Positions 20,545 through 33,900 of a DNA stretch of 64,000 nucleotides are shown here, piece by piece. The DNA comes from Gigantopelta aegis (lineage: Eukaryota; Mollusca; Gastropoda; Neomphalida; Peltospiridae), in the NCBI RefSeq assembly GCF_016097555.1, contig NC_054704.1:79052391-79116390 (forward strand), in the 5' to 3' direction. Under the pieces are notes generated by a model. It did no database searches and was not told the origin of the DNA. It saw nothing but the letters and a program-made list of their open reading frames with translations. The stretch's first letter is position 1, and every line of letters starts with the position of its first letter. The position numbers and the translations under genes are program-made.

Positions 20545-20664
20545 TTAGGTCTTTATTTTCCAAGAATAACTTTAAATCTTTCACTCTATTAACTAAATTG
20601 GCTTTAAAATTCACAACTGGCGAATTTGGCGACTTGCACAAGTTGCAGAGGTAGCCCTGCATAT
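20545..20664. mobile_element. Fragment of the CAGGGCTAGC MITE family
   Basis: Only the right part is clear: CACAACTGGCGAATTTGGCG ... GCAGAGGTAGCCCTG. Left end not found. Upstream of the TUT4/7 start. Confidence 0.5.
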
Positions 20665-20959
20665 TTTTAAAAATAAAGTTTTGACGACAACATTCAGAAA
20701 TGCTACAGATTTTATGTATCCACCAAACCAAACACTCTTTATTATATCTGATCTGTTTCATATATGCATTAATCTAGTTGTTAAAAGCAGTTTTGAACAT
20801 GGATCAGATGTAAATATTGTTAACAACATTGTTCTGGAGTGAATCTATGTCACTGTATCATGGGTGAATCAGTTTTGGTGAGTATAAGCATTTAGTTCTA
20901 AAGCATATCAATATATATAAATAAGACAGTTGCCATTCTAATACCTACCTTTTTATATA

Positions 20960-21790
20960 AGTATTTCTACACTTCACATGAGCACTAAATTGGCCACTAA
21001 GTATCTAAGTTTACTGCACGTGCATCAAAAATTGTAGCATGTATCAGCAGTAAATATTGTTAACTACGTAACCTGTTTCTGTGAGTGATATGTTTAGTGG
21101 TATAGCTTACAGCTAAAATTTTCAACACAAAATTTTTCAGTGTTTTATCAAAACATGTATGTTGTTCAACAAAACATGCACTTATAATAATTTATACAAA
21201 ATATTTTAAGGCAAATTCCAAATGGAGTCCTCGAGAACCAATATTAATAGACAACATTTTAGGAAAACGAATATAACAATAATGATGTCTTGCAACAATA
21301 AGTTGAGCAAATGAATGGTTATAATGGTAAAATTGTTTGGTTAAAAATAGAAGCTGCATTCTGAGTTTTAATAAATATATATAGATATCCAGAAAGATAT
21401 TTATGTTAAAACATATAAGGATCATATATTTTTGGCAAGTATCTGTAAAGAGAGTTTTACCAACAGACGTCGTGACAATCATGTGACTTCAATAACCAGA
21501 TACCAGTACAGCTGAGAACAGACAGAAATAGTTTTTAAAATTAAGTTTTCTTTGTTTGAAAATCATAGAAAAATGGTATTAAGAAATGTCCCGTGTTTAT
21601 GAGTAGGCCAAGTTCAATCTTGCTTTCTTTGCTCATTTTAACTTTATTTTTACGAACATTTCTGTGAATATGACAGACATTTGTTTACAGTCCCAATGCA
21701 AAAGTCAAATTCGTCAAAAATATTCAAATGTACGTAGTTGTGCACAAACGACGCAACCACCGAAACAAGAACATCAACAAAACAGGGCAA
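20960..21790 (+). repeat. Dispersed repeat D, copy 1 (unoccupied sites)
   Basis: About 830 bp matching 53940-56085 in the same orientation with substitutions (for example GTAAATATTGTTAACTACGT, then CAACATTTTAGGAAA). It lies upstream of the TUT4/7 start and has empty sites for two insertions present in copy 2. Confidence 0.82.
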
Positions 21791-22679
21791 CGGAAGATAT
21801 AAGCTTTATGTCTGGACAAAATGTGGGGGAAATCAAATCGTAATTAAAGACATTAGAGTAATGATTTGGAATGTAACTTCATTTCACCTGTCCAGAATAC
21901 AATTTCAAGAATTTGTTTTGAGGTTTTTCTTGTTAATGACATAAATTACTTTTTATTGACATAAAATGGTTCTTTCTTAACTATGAACTGACACAGCATG
22001 AGGTGAACAGGAATTTGCGATGTGGCGAACTGGCAGATTTTTGTGACGAAACGGTAAGGGAGAATAGACCTGGGTGCAATCTCACTGGGGCGAACTAGCT
22101 TGGGGGCGAAACGTCTGACAATTAATCAGAACAAACTAATAACAAAAAATAAAAATCTAGTCACATACAGTGTAACATCGATCAAGACTGTCCTTTGTGA
22201 TAATTAATATTATTAATTAGTTTTCCTGGTTAAAATCAGTTTCGCAAAGCCTGTATTTGAACATAGAGTTATCTTTCCTTCTTTAAAAAACCACATTATT
22301 TATCTACAAAAACCGCAAATGTTTTAGGTTACACATAAATTTTCGTCTTCAGTCAAACTACCAAAAAATACTTATTATAGTTAGTATGTTTCAAGAATAG
22401 TATTATTATTAATGAATCAATCAACCAGTTAGAATTTAATATTACTTTAATATTGCTGGATAACCACACTATGCATGTGTGAAATATTATATGAACATGG
22501 AAGTTATTGCATCGCGTCGCATTAATTAATTAAAGCTGCAGTCCCTAGATTATTTTTTATATTTAAGTATCTCAGTTCGCACTGTTTTCACTACGCTCGC
22601 TCATCCAAGTCAAATGAAAATACTAGACCTATGTTTCGAATCCGGGTTACAATTAGTAGGCTCTCTTTAATAATAATTA

Positions 22680-23012
22680 GGGCGGGATGTAGCCCAGTGG
22701 TAAAGCGCTCGCTCGATGCGCGGTCGGTTTGGGATCGATCCCCGTCGGTGGGCCCATTGGGCTATTTCTCGCTTCAGCCAGTGCACCACGACTGGTATAT
22801 CAAAGCCCATGGTATGTGTTATCCTGTCTGTGGGATGATGCATATAAAAGATCTCTTGCTGCTAATCGAAAAGAGTAGCCCATGAAGTGGCGACAGCGAG
22901 TTTTCTCTCTCAATATAGACCTATGTGGTCTTTAACCGTATGTCTGACGCCATATAACCGTAAATTAAAATGTGTTGAATGCGTCGTTAAATAAAGCATT
23001 TCTCTCTTTTTA
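22680..23012 (+). mobile_element. SINE, full length
   Basis: Head GGGCGGGATGTAGCCCAGTG and GGGATCGATCCCCGTCGG (B-box-like), tail TGCGTCGTTAAATAAAGCAT. TAATAATTA flanks both ends. Between TUT4/7 and REXO1. Confidence 0.88.
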
Positions 23013-23019
23013 TTAATAA

Positions 23020-23830
23020 TTATGTAGTAGTGTTGGTATACTGTGCTCCTACTGACAGAACTGGGTGTGTTCTTTATACAAGAATATAATTATAACTCAG
23101 TCAGGACCGGTAACAGTTCAACTGTCCGTAGCCTACAGCTCCGGGACGTAGCTTCACTTGAGGGGGAAGTATGTACAGTAGTGTTGGTATAAAGTGCTCC
23201 TACTGGCAGTAGGCTAGCTAGTGGGCATTTTCCTTGTAGCTCAGTTGGTAGAGTCCCGGACTCTCGTACTGATAGTCTGTGATTCGAATCTCATCAGTGG
23301 AACTTGATTTTTCTGTTATATTTGGAGCCGACGTAGGGACCGAGTGTTAACACAAGAATACAATATTATATATCCCAATCGGGACCCGTAACAGTTCAAC
23401 TCCGGTACGTGGCTTAACTTAAGGGGCGTATATATAGTAGTGTTGGTATAAAGTGCTCCTACTGGCAGTAGCCAGTCCCCTCCGCCTGTTACCGACCACG
23501 GTCGGACTGCTAGTGTTCCCTTGCACCTGCCAGTGCAGGCGGTCCTTCCTCCTCCCCACCCCCACCTTTGCTGTCCTGGACGGAGAAGCCGGCCAAGGCC
23601 GGCTCTTGTGCCCAGGACAGGCGTGCGCTACAACAGCTTGCTCCGAATGTGCACGTAAAGCCCTATGACCTGACCTGACCAGTAGCTAATGAGAATTTCC
23701 CTACAATTAGCTCAGTTGGCAGAGCACTGGACTACCGTGTTGATAGTCCGTGGTTCGAATCCCGTCAGTGGAGGTTGATTTTTCTGTTACATTTGGAGCC
23801 GACGTAGGGAGCCGAAATATAGCCCTACAA
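23020..23830 (+). repeat. Repeated tRNA-like segments
   Basis: GTAGTGTTGGTATAAAGTGC recurs near 23028, 23178 and 23438; tRNA-like blocks at 23234-23306 and 23707-23779 have A-box (TAGCTCAGTTGG) and B-box (GTTCGAATCCC) parts, each followed by GATTTTTCTGTTA and TTTGGAGCCGACGTAGGGA. Acceptor and T stems do not pair, so these are SINE heads and not tRNA genes. Confidence 0.7.
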
Positions 23831-23876
23831 TTATAACCCAGTAGATAAAAATCAACTTACTACTGCTACAACAATC

Positions 23877-24268
<392 letters not shown>

Positions 24269-24838
24269 TCTACCACTGGCATTGATTGAATTTTATGTAT
24301 GAACGTCTCTACACCTCCATGATTAACGTATTATTTTTCAGTAAAAACAACTTTCGTCAGCGGTATAATATTATTACCTTATTATCACAATTGAGTTTTG
24401 CGTGTGTGTCTTTTTGACTAATCGGAATAAAATGATGGTCACGCATAGTGCGGCTGAGTGCCCGGTTAGTGGTAAAATTTCATTGAAAGTGATTTTAATA
24501 TGGGTGGGTTATACAACTGAACAATAACAGAAATTGCTAATTTTGGAACATGACAGTTCTAAACAAATCAAATAATACATACATTCGACAAACACCATTT
24601 ATGGCGAAAAGAAAAAAAAAATCATTTGTTGGTTTATTAATTTATTTTGCGTTATTAGTTAGTCCTTTTCGGTAGATTTGTGTAACTTATTGGACTATAT
24701 TATAGACTGAAAACCGTATGGACGTGTCGCATAAACGATAGTAGATAGCCAATCTACGAATATGGCAGAAAATAAACAAGCAAAACTGATAGCTATAATG
24801 GTTTGGCGTTTCTTCATAAGTCCGTAATTATTATAGTC

Positions 24839-24944
24839 ATGTTTCCTTCTTCGGGTTATTTCAAAGGTCTTAACTGTCCATACTTCCAAAGTGGATTGTG
24901 TGAAAGACCGTATTGTCATTTCAGACACGTGAAAAATGGAAAAG
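24839..24944 (+). CDS. REXO1: REXO1 exon 1: CCCH zinc finger
   Basis: 35 codons plus one base: [19 protein letters not shown] followed by [11 protein letters not shown]. It closely resembles the N-terminus of human REXO1 (short hydrophobic start, CPY..., RPYCHFRH), which fixes both the gene identity and the start codon. Donor G|GTAATT. Confidence 0.9.
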
Positions 24945-27900
24945 GTAATTGTTTTTCACGAATTGGTGAACTATGAAGGAAGAACTGAAGTCTGTGAAAA
25001 GTCTCAATAAATGACCATTTTAAAATATCAGCTATATTTTACGTGTTAAGAACATTAATTTTATAATTTACCATTATTATATTCTTTTGACTCCATTTTT
25101 TTTTTTTAAAAACAGAAAGCTGCACAATATCAAGATAACACTACACAAAATTGTAAACCAAATAAATGTTAGTCTATTTCTATTTGTTTGGAAGTTTCAT
25201 GATTATACTGATGGAAATTTATTTTAAAGTGAGTGCCATCTATCTCAATTCCAAATTATCCTATTTGTAAATAATTTGGTTCATTTCAAGAAGTAAATAT
25301 CCTGGCATCATGTGTTTTCAATCAATCATGTCAATGGGAGCAGGTCAACTCGCTCCAAAACCAACTTGTCCCAGGTTGGTCAACTCGACCCACACTATTT
25401 AGTCAACTCATATCATTACCATTTTATTAATTACATATACCAATATTTTAAGCAATAATGTGCATTATAAATATTTTTGAATATGCACACCAGTCAAGAG
25501 TCCAAACGCCTTGCCTGATCATTCCTTTAAACTCACAACCATCGTTAGGATAGGCTTGACAGTTCATTGTAATTGATTATTGGACCTCCCCAATATAAAA
25601 CCATTTTAATAGTGGAGTTTCAAATCAAATGACACCAAAGTTGTAGACATCCATTTTTAATTTCGTCATAATTATTTACGGACAGTGAAGTTTAGGGTGA
25701 GTTATCTAAACACTAGGGTGAGTTGGTTTTGGGGCGAGTTGACTAGCATTCTTTTCAATACAATAAACAAAAAATTAAAATATAATAAAAAAAATTAAAC
25801 AATGCTTAGTAAATACATTAATACTTTACCAATCTGAAATCACATTAATTAGTTTATTTTGAAAAATGCTGATAATCTCCCATAAATGTCAAGTGTTCCT
25901 CCAAAAAATAAGCCTCTTAAGTTGTACAGGTGTTTTCAGTATGTTTTTGATAGTTTCATTGGCTGTCTATTTTTGTCCTTGTTTAGCTGTTGAAACTGGT
26001 AAAAAATATTGAATAATTTTCAGAAAAATAAACAGTTTTAACTGAAAACATATTTACGTTATGTTCTTGTCATAGATTAATGTCTAATTGTTCTACGTAT
26101 CAAGGGAATCAAAATTCGGATTGTCACTTTAAGTACTCTGATAGAGGTAGAGAACTATATATTTTCATAAAATCTAACTCCACCAAACTACCTTGCTTTG
26201 TACTAAATGTAGTCTCAGGGGTGGTGGTATAGCGAAAACAGGACCAATTGAGCAAAATGGAAATGGCCCCAAAATCTATGGACAAAATGGAATGTATATA
26301 TGGCTATTAAAAGGGAAGCAAAAATTTAAAAATGTACTTGTCTAAAATAGTATCCGAATCATTGCAAGTTATAAACATTGATAACTTGTATAAAATAACA
26401 GCTATATTAATCAATTATTACTGTGTTTTATGTCTACTGGGGTGAGTTGGTAGGGTGCGAGTTGTTTTTGGGGTGAGTTGACCAGATCCCGCCAACCACG
26501 ATTGGCAGTACACCTATTCATTTCAAACATAATAACACAATGCATTGATCTTTGAAGAATATTAAAGGAAACAAATAATACCGTTTTTGCCAAAACATTG
26601 AGGTACTGTTATAGCCAAAAATGGTACCGTTTTTGCCAACGAAAATGGTTCTGTATTTGACATTGTAGTGGTTCCATTTTAGCCTGATCCCTTGTCTCCA
26701 CAAATATGAAAGCTGAACTGTTCTGTATCTAAAATACACAATTGTCTAAATCTGATGCCACATACATTAGGAAACTTGATCATTTTCAAGTTCATTCATA
26801 ACATTAAATTTATGCCAGTGACTAATACAAATGTTAGAATAATAAACCTAACAGCCCTATAGGAAACTGGAACATGATTTTCTCCATTTAAAATAACACA
26901 AGAAGAATGACAGTTTACATATAATTAATATTATATTGATTTTTACCGAAAAAATATTTGGAAATATTTTTTTTAATCCCCCAAACAAAAGGTCATGAAA
27001 AATGTCTTTAAAGAGTATAGAATGTAATCTAATTTACATGTACTTCATAACTATGTGTAATCTCCCCCCCCTAAAAGTTACCACCTCCCCTCAGTGCTTG
27101 GACAGTATGCGTCTGCTGGGCTGAGTTGGTTTGGACCAAGTCTGTTTTGGTTAGAGTTGACCAGTTCAGCAATCTGGCATGTATCATATATAAATTGTAT
27201 TTGAAGAGCATTTGAACATTCACAGCTTGTGAGACTTTTGTTTCATCATTTGACTCTTTTCTTTGTCCAAAGGATCTATTTCTACATTCTGGACTTAAAG
27301 CTGTGTTCATGATTATATTTTTTATTATTTAATTATTTAGAATACATACATATGGTACATTAATGTTCTTGTATTCCTTTTTTCAAATGTCAGAGTATGG
27401 TGAGCCAAGACAGCAGCTTTAGGTGGGACAATTTACACTGTACACTGATTTCAATTGACATTATTTATTTTCAGATGCAAATGTATCCAACAGTAATGCC
27501 ATTTCATCAGTGTGTAACAATGGGAGACGTGCTTCAGTCTCAGCAGATAATGCTGTTGTTTCAACTCCAGTTGGCCCCACAGGATCAAAAGTTTTCCTGT
27601 CTGAAAAAAGAAACACTTACAACTTGGAACAGAATCTCGAAATTAGTGCCAAAACCAGTGACATTCCTGACCTTCCTCTTTGTGTATCTTCCACCTCAGA
27701 ACCCACCTATGACCCAACCCCGAAATCTCTAGTCGGAGCTGTTAAGTCGGCTCACCTTCATGAAGAATATGATCCTCTTGGTTTGTCAAATTACAATGTT
27801 GACAGTATGCCTACTTATTTGCCTGGCAGTTTGTCGGACAAGGTTGAAATCACTTCTAATACTCATGAAAGCACATCAAAGAAAACAGTTTATGTACCAG

Positions 27901-30900
27901 AAAGTATTCCAGAATATGTTCCCAGTTCAGTGCCTGAATATAACCCGACTCCGATTAATAAACTGAAGAAGGTTAAGACCTTACATGGAACAGACTTAGA
28001 GTATGATCCAGTCAGTAATTTTGCGTACTCATCCAATACATCAGCTATCAATGATATCACAGAAGTGCAGTACATTCCTTTAAAAAGGGCACGTTTTGAC
28101 GATTTTCCCAGTGCAGATGTAGATGCTATGAGCGTGGATGGCTTTGGTGATTCAGATAGTGCTAAATTCAGTGACAGTGATGCTGTGAGTGAAAACAGTG
28201 TAGCCATTGATTCTGGACCAGCCACAGAAAATGATAATGAAAAGAATAATGTGGATTTGTATGTTGTTAAAACATGTTATAAAGATACACTGGTGGGAGA
28301 TGAAGTCCAGACAAATTCAGCTGAGAGATCTAAAGATTCAGTTGAAAGTGATACGGCTGTATCAGAGAAAATTTCAAGCACCTCAGAACCAAACAATGTA
28401 TCAAAAAGTACCAAAAAGGATAAAGTTGAGAAGGTTACTAAAAGCAAGACAAAGAATAACATTGAAAGGACTAGCTCAGCTTCAGGGACAGATTCGGCAG
28501 TGAAAAATCACACCAGTGCTACAAAAACAATTACAGATAAAAAGGGAAAACATAAATCTTCCTCTAATATTGAAGGAAAGGATTTGAAAAAGGAAAAAGA
28601 AAAATTGTTAGTGAAAAAAGAAATCTCTTCAGAGAAATCTCAGCAGAAATCTGCATCAACGATGTCTTCTTCAAACTCTGCATCAAAGTCATCATCATCA
28701 AAATCTGCCTCTAAACATTCTTCCTCCTCATCAGTAAAATCCTCATCCTCATCAGCATCTAAATCATCCTCAGCAGCTAAATCATCATCAGTAAAATCAT
28801 CCTCAAAAAGTGTTCCATCAAAATCTTCCCCTCACCAGACGTCTAAACATACCTCAACTTCCTCCAAGTCATCAAACAAGGACACCTCAGCAAAGTCTAA
28901 TGCTAAACAGTCAAACAGCATTCAGCCCAAAGACAAACATTCTGTGAAAAAACATGAAAATGTTTGTGTTACTCCTACTAGTCAAGATGGTAAGAAAAGT
29001 CTTTCAAGGCATCATTCTAAGTTTGAAAAGGAAAATGTGAAAGGTAGTACAGAGAAAGCAAATACTTGTGATAACAGAACTAAGCCATCTTCTAATACCC
29101 AGTCAAAACATGAAGGTTCACAAGGCTCTAAACAGGTGACAAAGACTATCTGTGATGATTTGTTTGGACAGGACAGTGACTATAGTGATCTCAGTGATTT
29201 GGATGAAGATGTCCCCAGCAAGTCTCGGGAAATGACGGAAGAGCAGCTACAACAGTTTCTTGAGGACAGTGACTTTGAATATGATGGCGATACCTATGAC
29301 GAATGCCTTAGGATATTTAATGAAGGGATTGCTAATTCTGCTCAGTCTAATAATTCAGAAAAAAAGGTTTGTCTTCGCTAGACATACTTCATTGTTAAGA
29401 GGTTTGTTTTGTTTTTATTAGAAAGACGAGATTTTATATCAAATGTTCCAACATTTGAAAATTGTGAAAAGGTTTGTTGAAATGTTTGATTGTTCATCAA
29501 TATTTTTTTTATTCTAGGTCTGTCATTTTACATGGTTTTGATACCATTTAAATGTAGGGTTGGTTACATGTATATTCAAATGGAATAAAACTTAAGGTTA
29601 AACTAAAATGAATTCTTCTTAACATAGCCATAGATTTCCTATAACTATTTGAACCACATCTGTTTTGAAAAGAAAATAAGTGTTATTTGGGGTTTTTTAG
29701 TTTGCTGAATGCATCTCACTAATTTCTTTTTGAATATTGCAGAAGTTCCAGGACCAGTCATCCCATTTAGTTCCTTCTGTACAGATGAAGAAGAGGGTTG
29801 CTCACCATGGATCTGAAAAAGTATGTACATTTAGTCTTTGTGCTGTTTTTATTAGAGGTATGGTAAGATGAAATACCCTAAAATCTAGGAAATTAATGGA
29901 TATATTTTTGATAATTTTTAGATAGATTATAGTAAGAGATTGCTGTTTAAAATGTGTTATGGTGCATGAAATGCAGTGTCCAATTTCAAAACATTTGATC
30001 AAACTCATAGCCACCTAGTATGGACACTTATGGTATGTTCTGTTTTCTTTTCATTCCGTATCCTCAAATTATTATCTGGTAGAAAGCATGTCATAAATAA
30101 AGTCAAGATTTTTCTTAGTCTAGCAGTTGTGTTTATCTCAGTGTGGCAAATAAAAGTTACGCTACAATTGTACAAATAGATGTGAAGGTATCCGTTTTAT
30201 ATAACCGTTTAGTATTTTGAAAGAACACAAGTATTAACTAAAATATGACAAATATGAAGGTTTAAACACAGGTTTCTTGTGTGGTAAACTACAGATAATT
30301 TTGTCAACATATCTTTGAAATTAAGAGGCTATTTGCCAAAAATAGGTGCTAATCAGGGCTAGCTCTGGGTGAGCAAAATATTTCGCTAAATTGTCCATTA
30401 AACTTCAAAAATTGCAGAAATCAACAGTTATTTTCAAAAAAATGTCAGTTATTACATAAAATAATTTCGCCAAATGAAAATAAAATTTGCCAACTGGTTT
30501 CAAAATTCGCAATTGGCGAATCTGGTGAGTGCCAGAGCTAGCCCTGCTAATGTATATTGAGAGCAGTGGGGTTTATAATTGTAAGCATAAAAAGTGAAGT
30601 AGGCAGCTGTAGCAGAAACAGTAACTGCCAAAAGTGCTGCCCGGCACCTTCTGTTGAACACACTGACTGTCACTGTACACATATAGTCAAAGTTTTCCAG
30701 TCCAGTTTGTCCACTATGTTTTGTACAAATTAACACAGTTAATTTTGTGTTTTAATAAAATGTACTGTGTTTCAGGCAGAACGAAGGTTTGTAGAAAAAG
30801 CCAGAACAAAGATGAGTCCTGGAGAGGTGATGCACAACAGAACTGTTGCCATGCAGAAGAAAGCAATGGAGGCAGAAATGTTGAAAAAAGCAGAGTCTGA

Positions 30901-33900
30901 AGCCATTTCAAATGCAATTGTAACTATTTTAAACACTATCTAAAACCTGTTTAATACAAGATAATTATGATGTACAATATGTAAAATATATCACCTAAGA
31001 ACCATGTTAGTGCAGCAAGATTGGACCCTTGTGTATGCCACAAGAATGGTTCTTTCATATCATGTACAGGTAGAACAGAATTTTCATCCATGTTTGTCTT
31101 GGATTACACATTTTATGGGCAAATACAGGGCAAGAGTACACCATTTTTGACATACACTGTATACTGAATTTAGCCAAAATGTAGGATCATCTCCTCAGTG
31201 ACATGTTTTTTGCTCATTTAATGTCCGGCAATTAATGTAGTAAACACTTCTTGCATTTGCTCCTGAAACTTGGCTTGTATTACATGTAATTAATTCTGTT
31301 ATTCCCATAGCAAATAATTGCCATGTAATGACCAGCACCATTGTTTAATGCAGGTATATACAGTAAACATAATTTTAAAAAAACAATGACTCGCCTCTTA
31401 AACTATTGAAATAATTGTTATTTAATACAAATGGATACATGTATACTTGTTAACTTCATTATTAATTTGGTTTTAGTGTGTATCTCACATTGTATGTCAT
31501 GCTTTATGAAGTCAAAATAAGATTATTTTCTTTTCCATTGTTTTAGTCTGCAAATGTTGCCTTGTTTAAAAATGGAAAAAGTCGTTTGGCCCATAAAACC
31601 AAAGTGTTTGACAAGTTATCTCGAGACAAAGAGGAAGGCCGAACATCTGCTATCACTGTTGTTAAAGGAGAAAACCGCAAAGCACACACTCCAACATTGG
31701 TTTGTATTTAAACAGTATTATTGAGCGTGTTCATTTGTTTGTTTGTTTGTTTGTTTGTTTGTTTGTTTGTTTGTTTGTTTGTTTGTTTGTTTGTTCGTTC
31801 GTTCGTTCGTTCGTTCGTTCGTTCGTTCGTTCGTTCGTTCGTTCGTTCGTTCGTTCGTTCGTTCGTTCGTTAGTGGTGCTGTTATGCACAAAAATATAGA
31901 AAACAAATTGTATGTTACATGTGTGCCCGTTGAAATGGGGCGGAATGTCATTGGTTAGAGGTCAGGTTAAATATTCATGTCAAGGGAAAACAATCCATCT
32001 ACATATTTAGCAAGCACATACTACTCATCATGGGCTTGTACATACAATGTAAATTAAGTAAAATAATATATTTGATATTGATGCACTTAGTCAAAATATT
32101 ATTCAATAATTTTTTATTTCCACTATAAACATATCCCTTTATACTTGAAATTGTTACATCTCACATGATGAATTTTATGTCCTGTAGAGCAATGTGAAGC
32201 GGCCCACGATTCCAACAGATTTTGGCAGCAAGGTCCCCACTAACATCAGACAGCGTTACCTGAATCTCATTATCAACGAGTGCATCAAGCTGTGTAAAAC
32301 AGAGGAAGAGGCATATGACAAGGTATTTGTACAGAGGTCAACTGTGTCATTTTAATATGCACTCCATAAAACACTGAACAAGTGATTTAAAAAGCATCAT
32401 TATTGTGGTTTGTTACTAAATGCAGTACTCTAAATTAAGGGCAACACTGATGGCTATTGCCTTAGTTGTGACAAGTATTACCATAGTCCTTTACCAATGA
32501 GTTTTTTTGTTAAAAGATTCGGGTTTAATATTGCCATAGATATGCTCAAAATTGCCATTTAGGTATCAAAATTGTGGGTTTGAGCCCTGTAAATGCATTG
32601 TTTTGGTGAATAAGAATTACGGATGTGTGCCACAGAAACTGTAAAGGAGGGGGCTGGTTCTGTGAATAGCAAAACTACAAGTACTCTCAGGGCTAGCTCT
32701 GGGTGAGCAAAACAATTCGTCAAATTGTCTATTAAACTTAAAAAATTGTCAGTTATTTTCTAAAAAATGTCAATTATTACATGAAATTATTTCGCCAAAC
32801 TAAAATAAAATTCGCCAACTGCTTTCAAAATTCGCAATTGGCAAATTTGGTGAGTGCCAGAGCTAGCCCTGACTCTCACAGCTCATTTGGTATAATCAGG
32901 AAATATGTTACCAGATAAACCTACAGAGTTGAAAGTTGTTTGTACAAGTGTCAGATATGCATTGAAGTTTTTCATCAGTATTTGAATTGTCACATAGATT
33001 CCTAGTTTAATGTTCATTATAAAATGGGTTGTCAAGTTCAAACAGTACCTCATAGTGAAAAACGAATTACATAAATAGATTTCATTTTAAATTCACCAAA
33101 AATCTCATTTAACAACTACATACACATGTCAAAACAAGCTTGTAACTTGTGAATGTCATCAACTATAATAATTACATGTATAACAACAATGCTGGCTACA
33201 TTTTGTGGATTAGATTACATATTAATCACATTGCTTATGAAGATGCTTAACGTATCTGTCTATATGAAATTGGTATTTTAAGGCCCAAGATGAAGAAAAA
33301 GCAGTATATCAAAGAGCAACAAACAAAAATATCTACGTCAGAGTGGCTGCTAATGCCATTGTACGCCTCAGAAAAGATGTACAGAATAGAGAAGGCTCGC
33401 CAACAAAAACTTTCTATTGTGGCAAACAGTCTCACAAGGCCACGCTGGATGGACGAAAGGCAATAACGACAAGTTTCACCATTAATAGATCTGGAAAATC
33501 GTTGTCAACTAAAACAGCCGACTTTAAAGGTTAGATTATTGTTCACAGACGCATGTGCAGAGGGTGGTGTTTGGGGGTCAAAATAAACCCCTTCCAAGTA
33601 TTTTTTTTTTTTTTAAATGTATCTTCTGGGTGAGCTATATGAACCGATTTCCCTAAAAACTTTGCTTGTCACAGTCAAGACCCACCCTGCACAATTTCCT
33701 GCATACATGCCTGGTTCAGTTTCAGTAAGATAGCAGTTAGGCCTATCTATAGTAACCACACGAGAGACAAACAAAAGAATAATCTTTAATAATAGTCTGT
33801 TAAAAATAAAAATATTATGAGACCTGTCTGAAGTTCAAGATATTAATACATGGATTGTTGATATATGACATTTTGGGGAAGTGCCTGGATTTTTCTTGGA

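Noticed and set aside
21738..21944. 68-codon frame near repeat D copy 1
   Set aside because: Starts in repeat sequence and has no conserved features.
23234..23779. Possible tRNA genes
   Set aside because: A- and B-box words are present, but acceptor and T stems do not pair and both copies share downstream repeat sequence, so they are SINE-type heads.
31702..31958. Open frames over the GTTT/GTTC tract
   Set aside because: Low-complexity FVCL / SFVR strings from a microsatellite.
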